DNA from: Papio anubis
Lineage: Eukaryota > Chordata > Mammalia > Primates > Cercopithecidae
Assembly (NCBI RefSeq): GCF_008728515.1
Contig: NC_044996.1
Span: forward strand, 130,852,923-130,916,922
Reading direction: 5' to 3'
DNA: 64,000 bases
Shown here: one piece after another, positions 1 to 11,820 of the stretch
How the letters are laid out: each line of letters begins with the position of its first letter
Position numbering within the stretch: position 1 is the stretch's first letter
Translations under genes and position numbers: made by a program
The notes under the pieces: model-generated
Told to the model about the DNA's origin: nothing
Database searches by the model: none
What the model saw: only the letters and a program-made list of their open reading frames with translations

Positions 1-57
1 GGGAGGGTAATACAACATTTTTTCCATCATGATAATTTCTTTTATTGAAGAAGCAAT

Positions 58-200
58 ATGGTCTGGTGATTAAGAGTATGGATTCTGCGGAAAGATTGCC
101 TGGGTTTGAATCTTGGCTGTGACATTTATGAGCTGTGTGCCCTAGGCAAGTTACTTAACCTCCCTGTGCCCCAGTTTTCTCACACATGGAATAGTTTTCA
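58..200 (+). repeat. MIR (sense fragment)
   Basis: It shows the MIR order: a tRNA-like head (ggtctggtgattaagagtat), then tgggtttgaatcttggctgtg, then the core ggcaagttacttaacctccc and a cccagttttctca segment. Divergence is high, as usual for this old SINE. Confidence 0.8.
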
Positions 201-329
201 GATACCTTTGACATTCATAGTTTCATTTAATTTTCACAGCAGACTTGAAAGGTGGGGAGATGGGGCAAATCTCATCATTCTCATCTTATAAACATTGCCT
301 AGAGCCACACAGCTAATACCTGATGGCAG

Positions 330-565
330 GTCCCACTTCTGTGACAGTGAACTAGTTTCTTAACCTGTGCTGTTTCAGTTTCCTAATCCATAAGGTTATG
401 ATGGTGGTGGTGGTGATGCTACTTATGGTTTTGATGATGGTTATTATGAACTGAAGGCCTACTCGCCTACTCCATGCTAGTCTCTCTGATGGGAAACCAT
501 TATTCTTCTCCATTTTACAGAATAAACTGAGGCTTTGAGAGAAACTGGCCCAAGGCCACCATCCC
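330..565. repeat. MIR fragments in both orientations
   Basis: The stretch 345-400 reads as the sense MIR core (cttaacctgtgctgtttcagtttcc), followed by a short GGT/GAT run. From about 490 to 560 it reads as antisense MIR (ccattttacagaataaactgaggc). They look like two abutting remnants. Confidence 0.55.
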
Positions 566-964
566 TGTGTTTACAGGATGATTTGGCAGAATTTATGTTA
601 AAGCAATTTATAAACTGTACTGGCACTACATCAATATTAGTTACATATAGCAAAGGCCCTGCTTATGCCAACATAAGCCTTTTTAACATTTCAATTAGGA
701 AAATGTTTACCTTTCTGTAGTAGATTAAAACAAAACGGTAAAAAACCTTGTTGTCACCATTTGCTAAAGAAGTTTGTCCAGACTGTCTCTAGATATGGCC
801 TTTTCACTTCCAACCAGCCTTTTTGATGTTTAGGCAATGATTTAAAATTATGGTAGTTACAGTAGACCACAAAGGAATAGACTTCATTTATAGGCGATAA
901 GTTCTGAATGGCATCATTAGTGAAGTAAAACATTATTAATTAAAGGTGGGCGGGAAGGGAAATG

Positions 965-1110
965 AGAACTAATATTTATTTAGTACCCACTAAGTGCAGG
1001 TACTAATCAATTTAAACCTCACCTGCAATTGTATAAGGTATATGTTATTATATTTTACATTATCTTCAGTCCCAGGGCATTAAAGCTTTGCTCAAGGACA
1101 CTCAGCAAAC
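965..1110 (-). repeat. MIR (antisense fragment)
   Basis: It contains the antisense MIR signature: tatttagtacccactaagtgc, then a region equivalent to the tcctcacaac stretch, then attttacatt and aaggacac. Heavily diverged. The stretch 1110-2420 holds no feature I recognise apart from a possible diverged MIR near 1375-1450. Confidence 0.5.
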
Positions 1111-2549
1111 AAAAGACAGAGGGATAATTTAAATGCAGATGTGACTTCACAAACTATGTCTTTAGAACTATGACACTTGCCTTCCAGAAGAGTGGGCAAA
1201 TAATCATGTGGAAGTAGAATAACTTAAAGGAGAGGAACTGCCCTTTTAAACTTTCTCTACCTAGAATATATGGAAAAAGGCTCATGGGAGTGGTTAGAAA
1301 GGAATCAGGATCGAATTCAGGGGACTTTGGGTTTGAGCTCAAAGGCACATTAACATGCTAAGTAATATGGCCCATGTCACTTTAACTCTCTGGGTATTGG
1401 TCCTGTTGAGGTATGATGTTGATAGTCAGATGATAGTTAAGCATTACATTTGAATTGCACTTGTCTGTAAGAAACTTGGAATTAGGCAGAAAAGATTACA
1501 GGTGCTCTTTTAGTGTAGTGCTGGGCATGGCATAGTATTTTCTAGGCTATTTCACCCATCAGTAGAGGCAGAGATGAGCTAGTAGAATTTTATCTAATAG
1601 AAATTCAAATAATTTCTGTCCGAAGAGCGGATAACCATAAAGGTTATTGTTTATGAACTCTATTGGACATTAGCCAGTTTTTAGAAAAATCTAACCCAGC
1701 AAACTTATCCTAACATTGCTTGTAAATACCCCATTTCTCAAATGCTCTTTGGTCTGGTTTTAACATTTTACTGTTTTTTCATCAATTAATAAGCTAAATT
1801 TTGGACTTGTGCTAATTTTATATTTGCCTAAGAGTCATGATTTTATCCTTTTGAAAACTATGATTTAAGAGTGTTTAGATAGAAAACCTCAAGTGTAAAA
1901 CCTTTTCTGGAATCTTTGCCTCTGCTTCCTTCAGATGACAAAACAGTGATTTCATTGAACTGATACTGCTACCGGGCACTTGGTGCTTCTTGTGCCAGGG
2001 AGTCAGTAGGCAAAGAAGGGGGTTGCTGTACTACCTGGGGTGATTGATTCTGACTACTTAGAGGAAAGTGAGTTACTAGTACATAGTGAGGGTAAGAAGA
2101 AATATGTTCAGAATGCAGGAGATCCTCTGGGTTACCTCTTAGAGAGCCCACATTTAGTATACCCATGCCATCTGATAAAATCATTGAAACTATAGTGACT
2201 CAATCCAGATATGACTGCTAATGTCCCAGACCCTTAAGGATCTATAGTAGGGTTTTTCAGAACACACTTTAGAAAATGTTTATCTAGTGCAATTCCTTCA
2301 TTGTTATAGACTCAAAACCTACTTAAGTTTTGATGGTAATTTTTATCTAACTGGGTAATATTAGGTTCCTTAGTTCTATCTCTAAGCCTTCCATACACCC
2401 AATTAACTCCCTAATAAATATTAACTATTCAGTTATTCATTGAACAAATACAATATTGATTAAACATCTACTAAATACCAGGCATAGGTCTGGATCCTGA
2501 GAATACAATAATGAACCAGGTTCCAATTTCTCACTTAGAGCTGTCCTTC

Positions 2550-2590
2550 ATGTGTGTTTATGTGTGTGCATGTGTGTGTGTGTGTGTGTT
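2550..2590. repeat. TG dinucleotide microsatellite
   Basis: An interrupted (TG)n run of about 40 bp lies inside the L2 remnant, with TTTA and CA interruptions. Confidence 0.85.
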
Positions 2591-2789
2591 AGAGAATAAA
2601 CACATACAAATATCAATTGTCAGAAAGTATCAAATGCCATGAAAAATATAAGGTAGAAATGAGAAATAGAGAGAAATGATTGGGAGGTGCTAGTTTATAC
2701 AAGGTGGTCAGAGAAGTCTTCTCTGATAAGAAGGCATTTGAGCAGAGGCCTGAATTAAATGAGTGAATAAGCCCTGTATGTATCTAGAG

Positions 2790-3014
2790 CAGGGATTGGC
2801 AATGTACTGCCTGTGGGCCAAATCTGGTCTGCTACTTGCTTTTGTAAATAAAGTTTTATTGGTGCACAGCCACACCCACTTGTTTATTTAATGTGTGTGA
2901 CTGCTTTCATGCTATAATAGCAGAGTTGAGTAGTTGTAGCAGAGATTGTACAGCTTGTGAAGCCTAAATCATTTACTACCTGGCTATTTACAGAAAACTT
3001 TTGCCAACCTCCTG
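2790..3014. mobile_element. hAT-Charlie type non-autonomous DNA transposon
   Basis: It starts CAGGGATTGGCA and ends TGCCAACCTCCTG, imperfect terminal inverted repeats of the CAGGGGT type. Internal hallmarks are aataaagttttattggtgcacagccacaccc and agagttgagtagttg (both quoted in part). It sits inside L2, so it inserted after the L2 copy. The exact subfamily name is not certain from memory. Confidence 0.75.
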
Positions 3015-3289
3015 GTATTGGAAAAGAGAGTGCCAGGTAGAGGAATTGGCTAGTGCAAAGGACCTGTGGTGGAATTGTGCTTGGCATGTTTAAGCACTGG
3101 TAAGGTGGCCACTATGCTTGGAGGGAGAAGGTATGGCAGAGCATGATGGGAGTTCATGTGGTTAGATCATGTGGCCAAAGTGAGGACTCTGTGGCTTGTT
3201 CTCTGAGTAATATCGGGAGGCATTGAAGATTAAAACAGTGACATTATCTGGTTTGTGTCTAAAAGGCAACTTTCTGGCTCTTGTCTTCC

Positions 3290-5830
3290 TTTTACCTCTT
3301 CTCCCTTCCCTACTACCCTGCCCCTAAATATTTCTCCTCAAGAAGCAGAAATAGTATAAGAAATGATTATTCATTGAATTTGATTAACTCTTGGTTAGTC
3401 CTGATCCTTGCACGTGAAGGGTCTCCTTGCCCTTGGTTTCATCATTTTTGAGGACCTGGAGCTTCTAATGAGGCTTCAGTCTGTATGAGGACTGACCAAA
3501 TTGTCTGTTCCATGAGCAGCCCTGGGTCCTACTGCAAGAGGGCCAGTGTGGTACACACTTCACAAAGAGCACCCTAGAGCTTTGCACTCCTCTTTCAAGC
3601 TACATTTACCTGCTTATGAATCATTTGTGCCAAAGCGATAATGGCCTTTCTAAATGCTAGCTCATAGTCTAAAAACATCTAATACACACTTCCATCATCT
3701 TGGGAAACTATATATTTTTATTTTTAAACTGCATTTGCACCCAGAGTAGAAATAGTGCCTCTTTTCTCATGTGGGAGCATGTGTAACAAAGCAAACGTCA
3801 TTTTCCCTCCTTCAAAAATAGAAATAAACACCTTTTGAAGTGGAATTTTGTTGGTCTTTTTTTTCAACCCCTGTATCTTTTGGGCCAATCAATCACACAA
3901 GATCTTGACTCTGAAGATGTTATTAATACTGCATGCACAATTTCGAGTTATTTCTCTTAAGCATTTTCAACAGAAACATTCTGGGCTCTCTTTTGCCATT
4001 TATATTGTCATTCATGAGCATGGATCAGTGGTACCATGACCTTTTAATTTCCAGGTTTTTCTTTTCTTAGTGTGGATATAGTGAAAGTGTATACAGTCTG
4101 AGGAGTTAAGAAACAAATTGTGCTGGATGTTCAAACTCTAATATGATAGGGGATCTTGGGCAAGGAGTTTAATTCATGGAGCTTCTGTTTATCTGTTGAT
4201 CAAAGGGTGTGTATTGACTCTTTGTGATCTGGGCACCTTGGATTGTTGTTAGAATCAAATGCTGTCATAGGCATTAAACATGTTGATATTTTGAAAACAC
4301 TATGTAAATATGAAGTTGTAGCGTTATCTTTAATTCTTCTACTTTGTGATCTATGAAAAAATACATTGCTTGAATCATTCAAATTATACTTTAAAAAAAA
4401 AAAACCCAAACTGGTGAAAACAAGAAAAGGTTCAAAGCAGAGGTTGAAAGATTAAAAAAGAATTTCTGGCAGACGTATGGTTTAGATTCATCCCACAAAT
4501 TGGTTTTAGGCTTAAAATGCATAAACCCTAAAAAAATTCTGAATAGATTTTATTTTCCAAAGCTGTGAATCATATGATATGGAATTTTGTGCTGTGTTTT
4601 GGTTAGAACCTTCTTATTTGGTATTAATGGAGTAAGTGAAATGTAAAATGATATTCATTTAATCTTTATTGGAAATTTTGCTTTTAGAATTTGGCAGTCC
4701 TGTTCAGTGGCATAGATGAGGAGCTTAAAGCTAGCACTGCTTGGAAGGATTTTTAAAAATCTACAGCCAGTCTCATTTGTAGCATTGGTTTAGGGCCAAG
4801 TTATTTGAGAATGCCATAAAGAGTCTCAAGCCTTAAGTCATCCCTATGTGTTTTTAAAACCAAATGGTAGGAATTGAAAAATGTTTAAAAGACAAATCCC
4901 CCAGTAATCCATTATCTGAAAAAATCGTGGCAGTAGTTAGTTACCTTCTGTAATTTCTGGGTTGGGGAAAACTTATGTAACTTTTTCAGTAGGCACAGCA
5001 TATCCTCCTTCACCTATGTTTTTCTAGCAATAGTAATAATATCCGTTGGGAATTTGAACTTTGCGGATAACCAATGGAAACATAGCCACTTTCTCCCAAA
5101 GGCTTCCAATCTAATGAAAACAGGTAAGAAGGTCTCTTCCTCAGAGCCATAATTTTACTTTTGAACTCTTTTCCCTGAAATACTATCACAAAACAAAAAT
5201 GTCCCAAATAAAATCCCCAGTAACATTATAAGGAATTAATCTGTTTCACCAGCATATGTGGTACTCAAAATATTTTCTCTGAGATTTCATCTTATTTATT
5301 TTATATAACCCACATTGGTGCATTTAAGAGTTTATTTCACTGAATGTAGGCTAGAATCAGAGAAAAGTCAAGAAGTCTTCTTGCCATCCAAGATGCCTTT
5401 GCCTACTTTAGTGGCTGGCAGATATGTTTTGGTGTGAATCTCTTCTCAATTTTCTAATGGGGGGACTATATCTCCCTCCACAATTATATGGCACACACAT
5501 TGATTAAACATAATCAATTGTCTTAGGATTTTCTCCCTAAAGTGCCTACCCACTCTGCCGTATACTGCATTGGGGTTCTTCCTGGGATACTTATGGGGTT
5601 AGGCCCATCTTTGGGAGGCATGTTAGCCTGAATTTTACTGTTTTGCAGAGGAAGGAAAAGAATTGAGAAAAAATACTTCACCTTATTTGTTTGGAAAGGA
5701 ATGACCAATAAGACAGAAACAGTATTTTTAAAATGATGCAAAAAGCATGTCATTGAACTTGACAAGGCTAGACATTGTGAAGCTTCTTGCCCTGTGGATA
5801 ACCAATACTATTCATAACAATAATTATTTT
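3290..5830. other. Unannotated flank, no recognised feature
   Basis: There is no convincing gene, RNA or clear repeat here. Frames are short and unlike known proteins. A 12-bp A run at 4393 is the only simple-sequence feature. Confidence 0.5.
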
Positions 5831-5834
5831 ATTA

Positions 5835-5995
5835 TCTTTCAGTTATTGATAATTTAATTTGTGTTAGACACCATGCTAATGGCTTTAGCCACATTTTTTT
5901 CCAGTCAGTTCTCTTGAAACTCTATGAAACAACTATTCTGAAAAGTCAGGTAATTTATCCAAGGTCACACTGTTGATAGTGGCTGAGCTAGTCTC
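5835..5995 (-). repeat. MIR (antisense fragment)
   Basis: It reads gtgttagacaccatgctaatgg, then aggtaatttatccaaggtcacac and gtggctgagct, the antisense order of the MIR core and tRNA-like head. Confidence 0.7.
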
Positions 5996-6351
5996 CCTAT
6001 CTCCAAAGTGGTTAAAGGTGGTAGCTAAAAGCTCTCGTAAAGTTAAAAGTGGTGGCTTCTTAGCATTCTGCAATATTCCTCTGTATGAAAATTATTCAAT
6101 ATTTGAATAGGTTTAAAAGGCCATAAACATTGTCTTATGAATCCATATCTTCCTCAGAATACTGATTAATATCTTTGGTTAAGGAAAATCTACAGGAGTC
6201 AACACGAGTTACCTCTACTTCACAGGGGCTCTCATAATTTTTCTTTCATCTTGGAACTCCATTCTTGACAAAGTCAGGATGGGTAGCTAAATGGGTTGGT
6301 CACTTAAGTTTTGTTTCACCTTAAGATTTTATGCTTCCTCGGTGCTCTTGG

Positions 6352-6460
6352 TATTTTATTTTATTTTATTTTATTTTATTTTATTTTATTATGTTGTTAT
6401 GTGTGTTGTGTTATGTTATGTTATGTTATGTTATGTTATGTTATGTTATGTTATGTTATG
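6352..6460. repeat. Compound pentanucleotide repeat (TATTT)n-(TTATG)n
   Basis: Eight TATTT units (6352-6391) are followed by a transition zone (6391-6410) and ten perfect TTATG units (6411-6460). It is directly joined to the poly(T) side of a minus-strand Alu, so it is the Alu A-tail (TAAAA, then CATAA on the Alu strand) turned microsatellite. Open frames across it are artefacts of the repeat. Confidence 0.95.
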
Positions 6461-6748
6461 TTATTTTTTGATAGAGTCTTGCTCTGTCGCCAGGCTGGAA
6501 TGCAGTGGTGCGATCTCAGCTCACTGCCACCTCCACCTCCCGGGTTCAAGCAATTCTCTTGCCTCAGCCTTCCAAGTAGTTGGGACTACGGGAGCGTGCC
6601 ACCATGCCCAGCTAATTTTTTTGTATTTTTAGTAGAGACGGGGTTTCACCATGTTGGCCAGGTTGGTCGTGATCTCATGAACTTGTGATCTGCCTGCCTC
6701 AACTTCCCAAAGTGCTGGGATTACAGGCATAAGCCACCACGCCTGGCC
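6461..6748 (-). mobile_element. Alu SINE (AluS-like)
   Basis: Full-length antisense Alu: it begins with the T-rich tail and gatagagtcttgctctgtcg and ends with ccaccacgcctggcc. Both monomers are present. Divergence is moderate. Confidence 0.95.
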
Positions 6749-8263
6749 TCACAATGCTACTAATACTTCCATTTCTCTGTTTCTACAATGAGAAGAACAT
6801 ATTTTTTCTTTCTTCATGGAGATACTAACGCATCAATAATATAATAGTTGTATAAGTGCTTCAAACTTACGAGGAAGACCAGATGCAAAAATCCAAGTTA
6901 TCATTGTGATTTAAATAATCTACCTTTTGGAAGATGGCCAAATAGGAACAGCTCCAGTCTGCAGCTCCTAGCGAGACTAACACAGAAGGTGGGTGATTTC
7001 TGCATTTCCAACTGAGGTACCCGGCTCATCTCATTGGGACTGGTTAGACAGTGGGTGCAGCCCATGGAGGGTGAGCTGAAGCAGGGTGGGGTGTTGCCTC
7101 ACCCGGGAAGCACAATGGGTCGGGAAACTCCCTCCCCTAGCCAATGGAAGCCGTGAGGGACTGTGCCGTGAGGAATGGTACATTCCAGCCCAGATACTAT
7201 GCTTTTCCCATGGTCTTCACAACCCACAGACCAGGAGATTCCCTCAGGTGCCTGCACCACCAGGGCCCTGGGTTTCAAGCACTAAACTGGGCAGCCGTTT
7301 GGGCAGACACCAAGCTAGCTATAGGAGTTTTATTTTTCGTACTCCAGTGGTGCCTGGAATGCCAGTAAGACAGAATAGTTCACTCCACTGGAAAGGAGGC
7401 TGAAGCCAGGGAGTCAAGTGGTCTAGCTCAGCAGATCCCACCCCCACGGAGCCTGGCAAGCTAATATCCACTGGCTTGAAATTCTCAATGCCAGCACAGC
7501 AGTCTGAAGTTGACCTGGGACACACGAGCTTGGTGTGGGGAGGGGTGTCCACCATTCCTGAGGCTTAAGTAGGCAATTTTCCCCTCACAGTGTAAACAAA
7601 GCCACAGGGAAGTTTGAACTGGGTAGAGCCCACCACACCTCAGCAAAGCTGCTGTAGCCAGACTGCCTCTCTAGATTCCTCCTCTTTGGGCAGCGGATCT
7701 CTAAAAGAAAGGCAGCAGCCCCAGTCAGGGGCTTATAGATAAAACTCCCACCCCTCTGGAACACAGCACCTGGGGGAAGGGGTGGTTGTGGGCACAGCTT
7801 CAGCAGAATTAAATGTTCCTGCCTGCTGGCTCTGAAGAGAGCAGTGGATCTCCCAGCACAGTGCTCGAGCTCTGCTAAGGGACAGACTGCCTTCTCAAGT
7901 GGGTCCCTGACCTTGGTGTCTCCTGACTGGGAGAAACCTCCCAGCAGGGGTCGACAGACACCTCATGCTGGAGAGCTCCAGCTAGCATCTGGCAGGTGCC
8001 CCTCTGGGATGAAGCTTCCAGAGGAAGGAACAGGCAGCAATCTTTGCTGTTCTGCAGCCTCTGCTGGTGATACCCAGGCAAACAGGGTCTGGAATGGACC
8101 TCCAGGAAACTCCAGCAGACCTGCAGCAGAGAGGCCTGACTGTTAGAAGGACAACTAACAAACAGAAAGGAATAGCATCAACATCAACAAAAAGGGTGTC
8201 CAGACAGAAACCCCATCCGAAGGTCACCAACATCAAAGACCAAAGGTAGATAAATCCAATAAG

Positions 8264-9298
8264 ATGAAGAAAAAACAGTGCAAAAAAGCTGAAAATTCTG
8301 AAAAACAGAACGCCTCTTCTCCTCCAAAGGATCACAACTCCTTGCCAGCAAGGGAACAAAACTGGATGAAGAATGAGTTTGACGAATTGACAGAAGTAGG
8401 CTTCGGAAGGCGGGTAATAACAAATTCCCCTGATCTAAAGGAGCATGCTCTAACCCAATGCAAGGAAGCTAAGAGCCTTGAAAAAAGGTTAGAGGAATTG
8501 CTAACTAGAATAACCAGTTTAGAGAAGAATATAAATGACCTGATGGAGCTGAAAAACACAGCATGAGAACTTTGTGAAGTATACACAAGCATCAATAGCC
8601 AAAGCAATCAAGTAGAAGAAAGGATATCAGAGATTGAAGATCAACTTAATGAAATAAAGGGTGACAAAAAGATTAGAGAAAAAAGAATGAAAAAAAAAAA
8701 AAAACTGAACAAAGCCTCCAAGAAATATGGGACTATGTGAAAAGACCAAACCTACGTTTGATTGGTGTACCTGAAATTGACGGGGAGAATGGAACCAAGC
8801 TGGAAAACACTCTTCAGGATATCATCCAGGAGAACTTCTCCAATCTAGCAAGGCAGGCTAACATTCAAATTCAGGAAATACAGAGAACACCACAAAGATA
8901 CTCCTCGAGAAGAGCAACCCCAAGACACATAATCATCAGATTCACCAAGGTTGAAATGAAGGAAAAAATGTTAAGGGCAGCCAGAGAGAAAGGTTGGGTT
9001 ACCCACAAAGGGAAGCCCATCAGACCAACAGCGGATCTCTCCAAAGAAACCCTACAAACCAGAAGAGAGTGGGGGCCAATATTCAAAATGCTTAAAGAAA
9101 AGAATTTTCAATCCAGAATTTCGTATCCAGCCAAACTAAGCTTCATAAGTGAAGGAAAAATAAAATCCTTTACAGACAAGCAAATGCTGAGAGATTTTGT
9201 CACTACCAGGCCTGCCTTACAAGAGCTCCTGAAGGAAGCACTAAATATGGAAAGGAAAACCGGTAGCAGTCACTGCAAAAACATATCAAATTGTAAAG
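8264..9298 (+). pseudogene. L1 ORF1p (RNA-binding chaperone), broken
   Basis: The start ATGAAGAAAAAACAGTGC matches the usual L1 ORF1 start. The frame gives the N-terminus and part of the coiled coil, then a TGA at 8564-8566. A frameshift lies in or near the A run at 8690-8704. The RRM and C-terminal domain follow in another frame from 8737 (MKRPNLRLIGVPE is recognisable) up to the junction at 9298. ORF1p normally forms trimers that coat L1 RNA in the cytoplasm; this copy cannot do so. The last residues are altered because the frame runs into foreign sequence. Confidence 0.9.
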
Positions 9299-9711
9299 TA
9301 ATATAAGTTAATTGGTGGCTTCCGAATGGTTACCCTTAAGTTTCATTTTTTTTCTGTAATATAGGCATTTACAAGAAATAGTCCAAGTTAACTTTTGCTT
9401 ATGTTCACAAATCAAGCAAGGTTAAGATCATTTATGAGGTCTAACTGGCTTTGTCTTCCCAAGGATTCTTCAGGCCTGGTCTCCATTTACTTTAACAGGG
9501 CACATGCTCTAAAAGTAAAATTGTTTGTTTAAAAGTTCAGTTTCTCTTTTTGATGAGACAGGTCTTCAGGCAAATTATTGCCTTCTGGTATTCATTTTAA
9601 ACATTTTTATTGAAATACAGTAGATTTACATAAAAGAATATTAAAATACTTTATACTCATTTCTCAAAATAAACATGTTAAAATGTTTAATTTAAAAATG
9701 AAACCATGGAT
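9299..9711. other. Non-L1 filler replacing about 2 kb of L1 ORF2
   Basis: L1 similarity stops after ttgtaaag at 9298 and resumes at ccttttcaacacagtattgg near 9712. Aligned against the second L1 in this window, the missing part corresponds to about 48883-50938 there (the inter-ORF spacer, endonuclease and the first part of RT). The 413-bp block resembles no L1 sequence and no other repeat I could name. Confidence 0.75.
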
Positions 9712-11524
9712 CCTTTTCAACACAGTATTGGAAGTTCCGGCCAGGGCAATCAGGCAAGAGAAAAAAATAACGGGTATTCAAACAGGAAGAGAGGAAGTCA
9801 GATTGTTTCTGTTTGCAGATGACATGATTGTATATTTAGAAAACCCCATCATCTCAGCCCAAAATCTCCTTAAGCTGATAAGCAACTTCAGCAAAATCTC
9901 AGGATAAAAAATCAATGTGCAAAAATCACAAGCATTCCTATACATCAATAATAGACAAACAGAGAGTCAAATGATGAATTAACTCCCATTGACAATTGCT
10001 ACAAAGAGAATAAAATACCTAGGAATACAACTTACAAGGGATGTGAAGGACCTCTTCAAGGAGAACTACAAACCACTGCTCAACGAAATTAGAGAGGACA
10101 CAAACAAATGGAACAACATTCCATGCTCATGGATACGAAGAATCAATATCATGAAAATGGCCATACTGCCCAAAGTAATTCATAGATTCAATGCTGTCCC
10201 CATCAAGCTACCATTGACTTTCTTCACAGAATTAGAAAAACCTACTTTAAATTTCATATGGAACCAAAAAAGAGCCCATATAGCCAAGACAATCCTAAGC
10301 AAAAAGAACAAAGCTGGAGGCATCACACTACCTGACTTCAAACTATACTACAAGGCTACAGTAACCATAACAGCTACTGGTACCAAAACAGAGATATAGA
10401 CCAATGGAACAGAACAGAGGCCTCAGAAATAACACTACACATCTACAACCAGCTGACCTTTGACAAACCTGACAAAAACAAGAAATGGGGAAAGGATTCC
10501 CCATTTAATAAATGGTGTTGGGAAAACTAGCTAGCCACATGTAGAAAGCTGAATCCGGATCCCTTCCTTACTCCTTATACGAAAATTAATTCAAGATGGA
10601 TTAAAGACTTAAATGTTAGACCTAAAACCATAAAAACCCTAGAAGAAAACCTAGGCAATACCATTCAGGACATAGGCATAGGCAAAGACTTCATGACTAA
10701 AACACCAAAAGCACTGGCAACAAAAGCCAAAATTGACAAATGGGATCTAATTAAACTAAAGAGCTCCTGCAGAGCAAAAGAAAATATCACCAGAGTTAAC
10801 AGGCAACCTACAGAATGGGAGAACATTTTTGCAATCTATCTATCTGACAAAGGGCTAATATCCAGAACCTACAAAGAACTTAAACTAATTTACAAGAAAA
10901 AATCAACCCCATCAAAAAGTGGGCAAAGGATATGAACAGACACTTCTCAAAAGAAGACATTTATGCAGCCAACAAACATGAAAAAAGCTCCTCATCACTG
11001 GTCATTAGAGAAATGCAGATCAAAATCACGATGAGATACCATCTCATACCAGTTAGAATGGCAATCATTAAAAAGTCAGGAAACAACAGATGCTTGAGAG
11101 GATGTGGAGAAATAGGAACACTTTTACACTGTTGGTGGGAGTGTAAATTATTTCAACCATTGTGGAAGACAGTGTGGTGATTCCTCAAGGATCTAGAACC
11201 AGAAATACCATTTGACCCAGCAATCCCATTACCGGGTATATACCCAGAGGATTATAAATAATTCTGCTCTAAAGATACATGCACACATATGTTTATTGTA
11301 GCACTATTTACAATAGCCAAGACTTGGAACTAACCCAAATGCCCATCAATGATAGACTGGATAAAGAAAATGTGGCACATATACACCATGGAGTACTATA
11401 AAAAAGGATGAGTTCATGTCCTTTGCAGGGACATGGATGAAGCTGGAAACCATCATTCTCAGCAAACTAACACAGGAACAGAAAACCAAACACCGCATGT
11501 TCTCACTTACAAGTGGGAGTTGAA
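9712..11524 (+). pseudogene. L1 ORF2p reverse transcriptase/C-terminal part, broken
   Basis: It begins inside the reverse transcriptase domain. The catalytic FADDMIVYL motif is present (about 9820-9850), followed by thumb and C-terminal sequence and the Cys-rich region (GCGEIGTLLHCWWECK near 11100). Several frameshifts and stops break it, for example the TAA at 9905-9907 and the TGA after the Cys-rich region near 11178. The endonuclease domain is absent, lost with the block replaced at 9299-9711. It has no coding capacity; the 3' UTR follows to about 11733. Confidence 0.9.
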
Positions 11525-11814
11525 CAATGAGAACACATGGACACAGGGCAGGGAACATTACACACCAGGACCTGTCAGGTGGTTGGGGGCTAGGGGAGGG
11601 ATAGCATTAGGAGAAATACCTAGTGTTGTTGATGTGTTGATGGGTGCAGAAAACCACCATGGCACGTGTATACCTATGTAACAAACCACGTTCTGCACAT
11701 GTATCCCAGAACTTAAAGTATAATAATAAAAATTTTCAAATAAAAACTTAAATATCTACATTTTAATTCAAAATGAAAATGAAAGCCTCTAGAGAAGTTT
11801 GTGGCACACTTAGC

Positions 11815-11820
11815 TTTATT
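11815..11820 (-). promoter_or_regulatory. GLRA2: Distal GLRA2 polyadenylation signal AATAAA
   Basis: The plus strand reads tttatt, giving AATAAA for the gene strand. Downstream on the gene strand (11761-11800) the sequence is U-rich, as expected for a downstream element. Cleavage is predicted near 11790-11805. Two other AATAAA hexamers (12451 and 12317) could give shorter transcripts. Confidence 0.6.

Larger units (their letters stand above)
2425..3285 (-). repeat. L2 LINE fragment, antisense, split by a hAT element
   Basis: Antisense L2 3' sequence (attcattgaacaaatac, ctactaaataccaggca) continues through gtggtcagagaagtcttctctgataag. After the inserted element at 2790-3014 it resumes with gtgccaggtagaggaattgg, aggacctgtggtgg and gcttggcatgtttaagcac, which is the next L2 segment in order. 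The flanks rejoin as one old L2. Confidence 0.8.
6929..11747 (+). mobile_element. L1 (L1PA-type) with internal replacement, pseudogenised
   Basis: The 5' end starts at the usual aagatggccaaataggaac and the 3' end is agaacttaaagtataataat followed by an A-rich tail. It is flanked by imperfect direct repeats, TTAAATAATCTACCTTTT (6911-6928) and TTAAATATCTACATTTT (11748-11764), read as target-site duplications, so the whole unit is one insertion. It has a 5' UTR of about 1.3 kb, broken ORF1, about 2 kb of missing ORF2, a 413-bp foreign block, the ORF2 RT domain to the C-terminus, and a 3' UTR. It lies tail-to-tail with GLRA2. Confidence 0.92.

Noticed and set aside
6291..6688. Plus-strand open frames of 113 and 125 codons
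   Set aside because: They run through the TATTT/TTATG repeat and an antisense Alu; the peptide is repeat-encoded low complexity plus Alu translation.
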